Made by a program: the position numbers and the translations under genes. The notes under the pieces are model-generated. The model saw only the letters and a program-made list of their open reading frames with translations. It did not search any database and was not told the origin of the DNA. 64,000 nt of DNA from assembly GCF_001619985.1 (NCBI RefSeq), contig NW_017264194.1, forward strand, positions 1 through 64,000, given 5' to 3'. Of this stretch, positions 19,905 through 29,226 are shown in pieces (position 1 is the stretch's first letter; each line of letters begins with the position of its first letter). The DNA is from Xylona heveae TC161 (taxonomy: Eukaryota; Ascomycota; Xylonomycetes; Xylonales; Xylonaceae).

Positions 19905-20364
19905 ATATCTGACCCTTGTGAAAGAGGCACTTAGCGGCGTATAAGATCGATAAAGGTAGATTGTTGGTCAATTCAAGGCCGAATTATCAGTACAGTATAT
20001 TCTCAACATTCAGTTCTCGATAGCATTGCATAAGAAGATTTTTTCAGCCGTAATGGATTGTCATTAAAATTTGACTTCAAGCTGTTAGTGGTTGGTCCAT
20101 CACGTGATATTTCACTTTGCTGCTCTGGGTCGCCTATTTTGCATCCTGTGGACAACCCCAACGCCTATCAAACTGTCCTGTACTTTTACCCGTCGTATAG
20201 CGAATAACAAGCTAAATTTTAGGCAAGGCGCGTCGAATGCTATAACAATACATGTAGCTGCTGTATCCCACCAAATGCCATGCATCTCTTTTACCTACTC
20301 TACGATTAATCTGAAATCGATTTTACAAATGCCATGATATTATCAGATCTAACAGCACCGCGCC
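19905..20364. other. Intergenic, 460 bp
   Basis: Promoter of the homeodomain regulator and 3' flank of the fusion gene. A CACGTG-like core (CATCACGTGATA, 20098-20109) is present, a possible bHLH-type site. No ORF. Confidence 0.5.
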
Positions 20365-22689
20365 TCAGGAACAAAACTCATGAATGAGCTCCGTATACAC
20401 TTCCTCCATTTCGTTAAGGCTATTGACCTCGACCCATTCTTCCTTACTATGCAGGCCTGCACCGTCAGGACCGAACACGACTGCCGGGATTCCAGCTTCG
20501 CCCAGCAGGGCTGCATCACACCAAAAGGCGCCGCTCTGGACTGGAAGGTGACGTCCCAAAACAGTAGATGAGCATGCAACCATTCTCTTTACAAATGGGT
20601 CGTTAGGATCCAGTTTCTGTGCGGGCCGAGAAAGCGTTACACGAGGAGCGGTGTATCTGAAGCGCGGATCCTCCTGGGAAATACCTCTTAACATTGCATC
20701 GAGGTCGCTCAAGATTGATTCCTCAGATTGTGCGGAAACGGTGCGGAACTCGACTGTGATGGTGCATTTTGCGGGATAGGAGGAAGGTTCTTCGCCACCC
20801 CGTATCAATCCGCAATGTAAGGATGCCTGTCCTAGGGTCTCGTCAACAGGCAATTGTTGCTGGTATCGTTCCAGTGATTGCAGAAACCGCGCTGCAAGGA
20901 GGATAGCATCTTCTCCCTCGTCAGGTCTTGAGCCGTGTGCAGCGACTCCAAGAATATCCAACTCGACCCAGACAAAGCCTTTGTGCGCGATAAAAACTGT
21001 GCTCGAGGTCGGTTCCGGGATGATAGCGACATCTGCACGCCAACCTGCGTCCAGCAAATCCCGAGTCCCTTGGGAGGAATCTTCCTCGTCCGATACGGCG
21101 GCCAGGATCACGTCACCCTTAAGAACATGACCGGCTGCTTTTGTGGCCGACACAGCAGCTAAAGCAGCAGCTAACCCGCCCTTCATGTCCAAGCTACCTC
21201 TTCCCAAGATAACTTGCTTGCCATCTTTTTCGCCTAATGATCCTGAGAGGGGATCCCTTTCGTAGCTGGAGAGACTGACAGTGTCAACATGGCCATTGAA
21301 CATCAAGGATTGGCCGCCTCCACTACCGCGGAGGACACCGACCACAGATGGTCGTCCGGTAACGGGTTCGATGCGGTGATATTCAATGTCACGATGGGCA
21401 AACCAGGCTTCGAGGTAATTGGAGATCTGGCCCTCCCCGGCCCCGTCGGCCATAGAGAGAGTAGGATTCGAGGAGTTGATACGGACGAGAGCTTGAGTCA
21501 AGCCGACACCGTCGTCCATCGATACATCCCAAGGAGTCATGTAATCTCGTGCGCCCTCTGTGCTGAGAAGAACCACGACAGAGTCTTTGTTGAGAAGCGA
21601 AGCGGCTTTGTCTGATTCAGCTAAATGCCATAGTGCTGCCAGTGATGCGCCTCCGCATGGTCCAGCAGCGACGGAGTGAGAAGAAAGATATTGAACTGCG
21701 CGGTGACTTTCGTATGATGACACTGTTATACAAGCGTCGGTCGATTGCTGCAGCTCAGGCCACCCAGTTGAGGAAACGGTTTCGCAATTCATCCCGTCCA
21801 TTATCGTTGAGGAGCTTTGAACTGTCACTGACCGTCCAGCAGTCAGACTAGTATGCAAACACGGCGCAGAATCTGGCTCTACAGCAAGCACTGAGACGGG
21901 TGTTTCTCGAGATTTGCAGTATCTCACTACAGCTTGTGCCAGACTCCCGACACCGACAGGAGTAACCATAAGGCTGCTGGACAAGCCAAGAGAGCCAAGT
22001 TGCTCCTCGATCTCAAAGAACATTGTCGAATACCCCTCTACAATCCACGACGGGATATCAGTGTAGCCTTCTAATGGTGTATCTTGTATGAGAAGTGCTC
22101 CATCAGTTGCTCGCGTCGCCCTTGATGCTTCCTGTACGGCTTGATCGTAGTCTCCCTTGACAATGACCAGGGAAGCTCCTTCAGCTGCAATGAGACGCCG
22201 CGTACCTTCATCCATTGCATCGGGTACGAACACTTTTGCTGTAATGCCCAGGAGCCTTGCCATGAATGCAACTGCTCTTCCATGGTTGCCCTTCGTTGCG
22301 GCAATTAGGGTGATTGAGCGTTCCTTGGCTTTTACAGAGAGGTCATTCAAACTAGCTGTCAATGGAAGTTCGAGGTTGGATGCCAAAGCTCGATAACATC
22401 CCCAAGACGCTCCAAGAACCTTGAATGAGGGCAATCCAAAACGATTACTTTCATCTTTGACGAAAATGGCGCGGACGCCTAATTTTGCCGCAAGATCTGG
22501 TAAAGAAACGAGAGGGGACTGAGAGTATTTGGGAAGCGACCGATGGAATTGGTCGAGGCCCTCAATTGGTGAAAACTGGCAGCGCTGGCCCGCTGCTGTA
22601 GGGTTGAAATAGATTGGCCGACGTGAAGACATATTGCGCAGGAAGCAGAAAGCGCGTCTCGATATGAGTGTATCAGACTTTGTATGCAA
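20365..22689 (-). CDS. Diaminopropionate ammonia-lyase / M20 deacylase fusion
   Basis: An intronless ORF of 774 residues; a start at 22632 (MSSRRPIYF) would also fit. Residues ~25-390 are a fold-type II PLP enzyme like bacterial diaminopropionate ammonia-lyase (YgeX/DpaL), which converts 2,3-diaminopropionate to pyruvate and ammonia: VKDESNRFGLPSFKVLG with PLP Lys90, ATKGNHGRAV, IQDTPLEGYTDIPSWI, glycine loop TPVGVGS and STEG near 376. Asp203 matches E. coli Asp189, but Lys133 replaces Asp120. Residues ~395-774 are an M20 metallopeptidase of the ArgE/DapE/YgeY group with complete-looking zinc ligands: GHVDT (His467, Asp469), LDMKGG (Asp501), DEED (Glu535/536), PEPT (Glu559), dimer-domain His585 and His747. 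The predicted path is deacylation of an N-acyl diamino acid, then ammonia release. No signal peptide. Divergent from the amidase gene at 23336. Confidence 0.92.
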   Translation of the reverse strand: MHTKSDTLISRRAFCFLRNMSSRRPIYFNPTAAGQRCQFSPIEGLDQFHRSLPKYSQSPLVSLPDLAAKLGVRAIFVKDESNRFGLPSFKVLGASWGCYRALASNLELPLTASLNDLSVKAKERSITLIAATKGNHGRAVAFMARLLGITAKVFVPDAMDEGTRRLIAAEGASLVIVKGDYDQAVQEASRATRATDGALLIQDTPLEGYTDIPSWIVEGYSTMFFEIEEQLGSLGLSSSLMVTPVGVGSLAQAVVRYCKSRETPVSVLAVEPDSAPCLHTSLTAGRSVTVQSSSTIMDGMNCETVSSTGWPELQQSTDACITVSSYESHRAVQYLSSHSVAAGPCGGASLAALWHLAESDKAASLLNKDSVVVLLSTEGARDYMTPWDVSMDDGVGLTQALVRINSSNPTLSMADGAGEGQISNYLEAWFAHRDIEYHRIEPVTGRPSVVGVLRGSGGGQSLMFNGHVDTVSLSSYERDPLSGSLGEKDGKQVILGRGSLDMKGGLAAALAAVSATKAAGHVLKGDVILAAVSDEEDSSQGTRDLLDAGWRADVAIIPEPTSSTVFIAHKGFVWVELDILGVAAHGSRPDEGEDAILLAARFLQSLERYQQQLPVDETLGQASLHCGLIRGGEEPSSYPAKCTITVEFRTVSAQSEESILSDLDAMLRGISQEDPRFRYTAPRVTLSRPAQKLDPNDPFVKRMVACSSTVLGRHLPVQSGAFWCDAALLGEAGIPAVVFGPDGAGLHSKEEWVEVNSLNEMEEVYTELIHEFCS

Positions 22690-22748
22690 TTATGAATCAA
22701 CTATGTCGGGGATGATAGACAAGCAAATACTATTTATATTACATATAG

Positions 22749-22773
22749 ATATATATATATATATATATATATT
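22749..22773. repeat. (TA)n microsatellite
   Basis: About twelve TA dinucleotides, 60 bp upstream of the fusion gene start codon. Confidence 0.9.
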
Positions 22774-22964
22774 GAATTCTGATATTCTAATCTCTGAGTC
22801 AAACGGTCGGGCAATAATTGAAGTACGTAATTGGAAGTATTCTGGACTGTTGTTGGCTGGGAAGAAGGGAAAAAAATTTGAACAGACGCCTTCCACGGAC
22901 ATAAGATGCGCCTTCTGACAACACATTTCTCTGGGGAGGATTATGGTCCCTGGCAGCGATATAA

Positions 22965-22985
22965 CTATAACTAAGTTAGTTATAG
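22965..22985. promoter_or_regulatory. 10-bp perfect palindrome with 1-nt centre
   Basis: CTATAACTAA-G-TTAGTTATAG. It lies 276 bp upstream of the fusion gene start and 351 bp upstream of the amidase start, so it could be a dimeric operator serving both. It could also be a remnant of a palindromic repeat of the type seen at 1463-1960, which shares ACTATAGT-like cores. Confidence 0.5.
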
Positions 22986-23335
22986 CTGCCTACGGGTTCC
23001 AGTTTAGTTCAGCCGTTTAAGCGAAGAATTGGTATTAGTCTAACCGTCTAGTCATAGTACTGATACCAGACTAACGGAACTTTGATAAGCTCACCTGACA
23101 TGACCCCAATGTTATCAGAAGGCGCTGTTGTGATGGTTGAATCTGTGGAGCTGACGATAAGGTGTGTTGCCATCAATTGTATTCGGTACGCTGCGAGCAG
23201 CGCTGATATATAAAGCAAAGTGGGTTCTTTCCAAGTTTTGCCGAAGCAGCCCTTGCCTTGCAATTACTGCCCTACGTATAGGAATTTGGACTTTCAATAG
23301 AGTAGTGCATCCTTAATTGTGGCATTATCCACAAC

Positions 23336-24894
23336 ATGCAAGCAGCGAAAGGCGGTACTCGCATTATGCACACCAACCCCACGAGACTTTTGTCAAAGAT
23401 TTCGCGGCGTAATTTATCTGGGCTTAGAATCAACTCAGATAGGCTTTGGGAAACTCTGCATGAAACATGCAAATGGGGTGCAGCTCATCGATATGGCAAG
23501 TATGTACCTGACAGGTTTTTGATCGCAGTTTCGCATTTCAATCATAATCTGATACAGAAACAGGGGGCCTACGGAGACAGGAATGGCCCGCTTGACTCTC
23601 ACAGATGAGGACGCACACGTTCGAAGGTGGTTGGCTGCCGAGGTCACGAAACTGGGATGCTCCCTTTCGATAGACCAGATGGGAAACATGTTTGCACGAC
23701 AGTCAGGGAAGCTTAAATCATCTGCCCCAATGATTGCAATGGGAAGTCATCTTGACACACAGCCTCGAGGAGGTCGTTATGACGGAATCCTTGGAGTAAT
23801 GGCCGCATTGGAAGTACTCCGAACGATGAAAGAAAATGGGTTCCAGACCATTCATGATATTGGGCTTGTAAATTGGACAAAGTATGTACACGGTAACTAT
23901 CTTTGATTGCATATGGTTCTAGCTAACTTAATTCGTTACAGTGAGGAAGGAGCTCGATTCCCCAGATCAATGTGTTCTTCTGGCGTGTGGGCAGGTGTGA
24001 TCCCAATTGAATCGGCCTGGAACCTGCATGATATCCATGACAGCAGCACAACTCTTCGATCAGAGCTTGAAAAACATGGGTTTCTGGGAAGCATGGCTTG
24101 CTCCAGTAATGCAGCGAATGGGACGTTACTCGGAGCGCATTTTGAACTGCACATCGAACAGGGTCCAATTTTACAAGATAGCAACAGATCTATTGGTGTC
24201 GTCAAGGGCGCCCAAGGATACAGATGGCTGACCTTTAGGGTCCTTGGACGAGATGCTCATACCGGAACCACGCCGCTCAGTGCTCGACAAGACCCTTTAC
24301 TCGCTGCATCCAGAATGATTATTTCCTCTCACGAAATTGCCAAACGGTACGACGCATTGGCATCGACCGGTGTGCTTAAATTACCATCAAATGCCTCTAC
24401 AAATACTGTCGCCTCGGAAGTCACATTTACTCTTGATATCCGGCACCCGCAGGATAGTGTTGTCCAATTTGTCCAGGAAGAGTGTTTGAAATCCTTTTCG
24501 GCCATTGCATCACAGGACGGACGGGGAGTAGCATTTGACTGGACATTGGACACCGACTCTCCCGCTGTCCAATTTGACAAGAACTGTATCAGTTCTATCG
24601 AGGCAGCTGCAGATGCACTGGTTGGCCCGGATAAGCGGATGTCAATGACAAGCGGTGCCGGACATGATAGTGTCTACACAAATAAACACTGTCCGACAGC
24701 TATGATCTTTGTCCCTTGTCGAGATGGGGTCAGTCATAACCCAACGGAGTATTGTAGTCCAGAAGATTGGTATGTTTTTCTAGCCATGTATGGTTGATAA
24801 ACTCAGATTCTGATTTTTATATAGTACTCTGGGCACCCAAGCTTTGCTCGAAGCAGTAGTGCATTACGACCGACACCACATGGGGGCGACTTGA
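23336..24894 (+). CDS. M20 hydantoinase/carbamoylase-family amidase
   Basis: Four exons, 23336-23499, 23564-23881, 23942-24769 and 24825-24894, give 459 residues. The first ATG leaves a basic N-terminus (LLSKISRRNL) that might be a weak mitochondrial presequence. Family signatures are WGAAHRYGKGPTETGMARL (restored by splicing), GSHLDTQPRGGRYDGILG with zinc His/Asp, WTNEEGARF (restored by splicing) with catalytic Glu, FELHIEQGPIL, GRDAHTGTTPL in the dimerisation domain and SGAGHDSVY with the late His. The family hydrolyses N-carbamoyl amino acids, ureidopropionate or allantoate-type ureides, releasing ammonia and CO2; the exact substrate cannot be read. It shares a promoter with the ammonia-lyase fusion, suggesting the two act on the same compound or its derivatives. 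The gene looks intact. Confidence 0.92.
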
Positions 24895-25629
24895 GCACAG
24901 GCCATAGGATGGTCTCAAGTTATTGCAGGCGCAGATTGACCCAGGAAAGGGTTATTATAGATGGAATTTCATTTTGAATAGAGCTTCAGGGCGGCTTTTA
25001 GCCTTTCACCCCGGAAAAGGCTCCGACTCGGAACTATCGATTGGAGACTTGGAGCCTTTAAAAAACTGAATTAGCTCGAAATTATTATCTGAGTATTATC
25101 TTAATTTATTTTGAAAAGTTGTAATAATTTACGACTGGGATTGAGAAAGTAATCTTATCAATATAATCAATTTTAATTAACTGATACGACATATAACCGC
25201 ATGCCAAGACTTTGGAATACGAGGTTTTAGGTAATAACATCAACAGCCTGTCTTCGAATATTTCCCAGTCTTCTTGCTTTGCCTCCACAGAGAATATGTC
25301 GGCGCATCCGGATACCGCTCGTGGCCTGACGCTCTACAAGAGCACCAGCAGGTGTACAATATGTCAACACTAGATCCCTGTTCGTTACTGGTCCCACATG
25401 TGGCTCTCTCATTGCCAATTCTGCTTGGCCCCTCATCCCTGAACTGAATTACCAATGATCTCCACATTATTTAGACTCATCCGAGCCATGCCAAGACAGC
25501 ATTAATTTCCATTCTATCCGCAGGCCGCAGGCATGGACCTCTGGCTTCCGTTTGCTTAAGAACCTGCTGCGATGTGACCTCCAATATACAAGACGTAATC
25601 CTATCAATTTAAACACGTCCCTGGCAGCT
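24895..25629. other. Intergenic, 735 bp
   Basis: 3' flank of the amidase gene, a very AT-rich stretch (25070-25190), then the presumed promoter of the GH76 gene. No ORF or RNA gene is recognised. Confidence 0.5.
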
Positions 25630-27236
25630 ATGAAATCCACAGGGCTGATATGCTTCCTAGGTTCGGTGCTCCTGGGCGCTAGACTGGCCCTAACCATCGA
25701 ATTAAACATTGATGATGACGGTACGTCGACTATCTCTCTCGATCGTGAACAGTCGACGTTGAAACGCCTATTCGCATCTTTCGAGGGGGAAAAATGTTTC
25801 GTTGCACAACGATATGGAAGCTGATCGAGACGTGGCAGAATCTATCAAGTCTGCGGCTTCAACTGTCGCATACGGTATGATGAAGTACTATACAGGCAAT
25901 CACACCGGTGACGTCCCAGGAAACCTCCCAGCGCCATACTATTGGTGGGAGGCTGGTGCGGCCTTTGGCGCCATGATTGACTACTACTACTACACCGGCG
26001 ACACCACTTACAACGATGTCACCACGCAGGCCATGTTGTGGCAGATGGGCCCGAACCACGATTACATGACCCAGAACCAAAGTAAGACGGAGGTATAGCA
26101 TCTCGAGAAGATAGGTGCAATACAAGAATGACTTTTGCTGACGATTATGATGCATATAGGGCAACGATGACCAAGGTTTCTGGGCTATGTCGGCCATGGC
26201 GGCTGCTGAACATAAATTTCCAGACCCGCCAGATGGCCAGCCAGGCTGGCTTGCTCTTGCACAGGGCGTCTTCAACTCTCAAGCTGTGCGCTGGGACAAT
26301 GAATCGTGCGATGGGGGCCTGCGGTGGCAGATATTTGTGTTCAACAATGGCTACAACTACAAGAACACTATTTCCAATGGCTGCTTCTTCAACCTTGCGG
26401 CGCGACTAGCCAGGTATACTGGCAACAATACGTACTCCGAATGGGCAGAGAAGGAGTGGGACTGGTCGTCCAAAGTTGGTCTAATCAGTAAGACCTATCA
26501 ACTTTTTGATGGTACAGACTCCAGCATTGACTGCATCCATGTCGACATGATGCAATGGTCGTACAATGCTGGCGTCTATCTGCTTGGCGCTGCAGCCATG
26601 TACAACCTTGTATGTACAATGGGAACTTCACAATGGATGGCCAAACTGACTTGTGTGCAGACGGGCGAGGATCGGTGGAAGGAGCGTGTCGACGGCATTC
26701 TCAACGCCACGAATATCTTCTTTGCCGAAGATCCACCCAACGTAATGTATGAGGTTGCATGTGAGCCCAAGGGCACTTGCAACACAGATCAGCGGTCATT
26801 CAAGGCTTTTCTGTCGCGCTGGATGACTGCCACCACGAAGATGGCACCGTGGACATATGACTACGTTATGACACGGATCCGAGCATCTGCCCAGGCAGCA
26901 GCAGCACAGTGCAGTGGAGGTACTGATGGTGTCACATGCGGTTTGAAATGGACAGAGGGCTCAAAATGGGATGGCAGGTATGGTGTCGGCGAGCAGATGG
27001 CCGCCCTGGAGGTAATCCAATCATGCCTCGCCTCCAGGGTTGTCGGACCAGTAAACAGCACTGATGGTACAAGTAAGGGTGATCCATCTGCTGGCAGTGG
27101 TGATAACGGAGGCAACTATTCACCTACGGGAGAAAAGGATGATCCTGTGACTTCAGGAGACAAAGCTGGTGCTGCCTTGCTCACAACGGTTGTCCTGATC
27201 GGTGTCATTAGCTGTACGATCTGGATGGTCCTATAA
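25630..27236 (+). CDS. GPI-anchored GH76 endo-alpha-1,6-mannosidase (Dfg5/Dcw1 type)
   Basis: Four exons, 25630-25720, 25839-26092, 26160-26609 and 26661-27236, give 456 residues. Residues 1-20 are a signal peptide (LICFLGSVLLGARLALT). The GH76 domain follows: PYYWWEAGAAFGAMIDYYYYTG, the catalytic Asp pair in GNDDQGFWAM (restored by the 26093-26159 intron), NNGYNYKNTISNGCFFNLAARLARY, MQWSYNAGVYLLGAA and YEVACEPKGTCNTDQRSFKA. A Ser/Gly/Asp-rich linker and a C-terminal hydrophobic tail (AALLTTVVLIGVISCTIWMV) form a GPI-attachment signal. Dfg5/Dcw1 proteins act at the plasma membrane and wall, transferring GPI proteins or alpha-mannan/galactomannan into the wall. The first intron is 118 nt and the others about 50-67 nt. 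No defect is seen. Confidence 0.93.
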
Positions 27237-28149
27237 GATTTTTTATTACATGTAGAATTGGATCGGAGTCTATAATTTAGGGATGATCTCATTTGAGTTC
27301 CTTTTGGTCTATGGGTTTATCAACCTTGAATGTTCTTAGCACATATATAGCGGGAAAGATATTTGGTTATTAAGGATATACTGAATGGTAATGTTACAGT
27401 AACGAAGTCTAAAAGATTAAGAGCAGAAAAAGACGAATTGAAAAGTGAAAATACTTGATAAGGCCGATCTCCATTGCTTTCGCACAGTGGCACAGGCGTA
27501 GTGGAGTATAAACTTATCTCGCGCGGGCGAAACTCGGACTGCTCGCAGTTTCCTCGTTCCAGCGCACTGGACCTTGAATCCACCACTCCACTATTGCCAA
27601 CTAATGATTTTCTTGTCCCTAAATGAACCCTAAATTACAGCTCTAAACCTTAGATTTTAAATCTCATGCCACTTCATCTTTCATCCATCCACGCCAATGC
27701 GGACCAGCATCCCTCGCGTCTACGGTCTGACACTTTCGGAGACGAAATCTCTTGGCAAACCTCAGAAGTTCAGAACATGACCCAGGTTGCCAGCAAACCA
27801 CCATAATATGTCACAGCGTCAACTTTGTGACTCATCGTTGCAGCGATGCAGCGATCGTGATCTTACCATTGCTGAACCCCAGAAAAAAAATCTATATTGT
27901 AGCAAAACCCTGTCATATTTATATAAATGCTCTGTAGTGTGTAGATGTATTTCTGGACTGCTGGGATTTAAGATGACAGACGGCATCGCTCAAAATAGAG
28001 CGAAAGAAGGAAAGAAAGACAGAAAGAAAGAAAGAAAGACGAAAAGAAACATGTCATTGAGTACATTTAGCGTAAGATAAGACTCAACAATGAACGCAGA
28101 CGATGCGTGGTTTGCAGGCAGAGGCCAAATGACCGACGTCGGACGAGGA
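27237..28149. other. Intergenic with GAAA microsatellite
   Basis: An AT-rich 3' flank, then a purine-rich simple repeat (GAAA/GAAG units, about 28001-28050). No gene is recognised before the DUF3632 remnant. Confidence 0.5.
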
Positions 28150-29143
28150 ACCATGTGCGCCAGACGAAGTGGAAGCATTGAAGCAGTATCTCTGCGGTCA
28201 AACAAGAGCCGACGTGGCTGCAAAGCAAATCATGAACGTTGAACTTGACTGACTATCAAACACCTATCAAGGATGAAATCCGGCGAGTAGCAATTCTTCT
28301 TGAGAATGCCATTATAGAGCTCGAGGGACAGCAGCTCCGAACTCCTCCAACTGGTTGAAGCCGTCAAGAGCTTACCGGAGGATGAAATGAACGTTCCCCA
28401 AAAGCAGAGAGAGGAATACAGAAACTGGCCAGATTATCGAAAGCGGTTTTATTATTTCGATTTTGGGTGGAACGAAGCGGTCGAAAGTAAGTTATCAGAA
28501 CTGTTGTATAAGTATCTAATGGATCTCTGACATGCTTTGTTTTGTAGGGTATGAGAACACGGGCGATGGGGACTTTGATGAAAGGCGCAAATATTGTCGC
28601 GACTCGCGAATGGGCAAGTGTAAATGCCTTTGAGGCATACGACAGTCTCCAGGCACAAGACCCAGAGAAATTTGTATTTAATACTTCTCTGATTTCTTCA
28701 GCCCTTGAGGTCCTGAGGATGAACCTTGGAAAAAAGGGTGGCCGGAAGATTATTTGCCCACGGAAGAGGACTATGATTTTTCCATCTTGGATGTATGTTA
28801 TATTCGGGAGTCAGGACTTTTTTTTTTTTTTTTGAAAAGACACTAGCTAAAGATATTCTGGCACGAGAGGATACCGGCAGCTGCTCAATGGTTACTAATT
28901 GTCGGACATCGGACACATAAATCTATTAGTGATGAGAGATACTTTGGTCCGGGCCGAACAGATTTGTGGCCACAAGAAGAGCAACGCCTGAGCAAAGGCC
29001 GATGGCAGCTATGGATAGAGAGGCTAAGGTGGGTAGCACAGCAAGCTGTCCTGTATCCGGAAACAAGAGAAGATACAAGAAGATGCGCAGAGCTCATGAA
29101 ACGACTTGACGCGAACGAGTTGAGGGAGATGAAACAGGGATAA
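28150..29143 (+). pseudogene. DUF3632-like gene remnant
   Basis: Pieces of a fungal DUF3632-type protein lie in order but in different frames. First is DEVEALKQYLCGQTRADVAA (about 28156-28215), then LLENAIIELEG, then SSSELLQLVEAVKSLPEDEM through YRKRFYYFDFGWNEAVE. An apparent intron (28488-28547) is followed by YENTGDGDFDERRKY, then EWASVNAFEAYDS in the next frame, and DEPWKKGWPEDYLPTEEDYD in the third. After a second apparent intron (about 28795-28851, with a T15 run) comes IFWHERIPAAAQWLLIVG to the stop at 29141. A stop and frame changes lie around 28245-28320, with further shifts near 28600 and 28715. The gene is therefore probably dead, unless assembly errors or unusual introns explain the shifts. 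The family's function is unknown. Confidence 0.7.
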
Positions 29144-29226
29144 ATCTCGAATGGATAAAGCTTTGTCCTGTTATTGTACAATTAATGTATCTAGCCCATA
29201 TAGGTCAAATACAGGACACGGTGCCC

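Larger units (their letters stand above)
22690..23335. promoter_or_regulatory. Divergent promoter of fusion and amidase genes
   Basis: A 646-bp region between two head-to-head catabolic genes. GATA-factor-type HGATAR sites lie at 23083-23088 (TGATAA), 23112-23117 (reverse strand, TTATCA) and 23155-23160 (CGATAA). CTGGGG near 22931 fits a CreA-type site. A palindrome lies at 22965-22985 and a TA microsatellite at about 22749-22773. Nitrogen control by an AreA-like factor is a reasonable inference, not shown. Confidence 0.5.
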
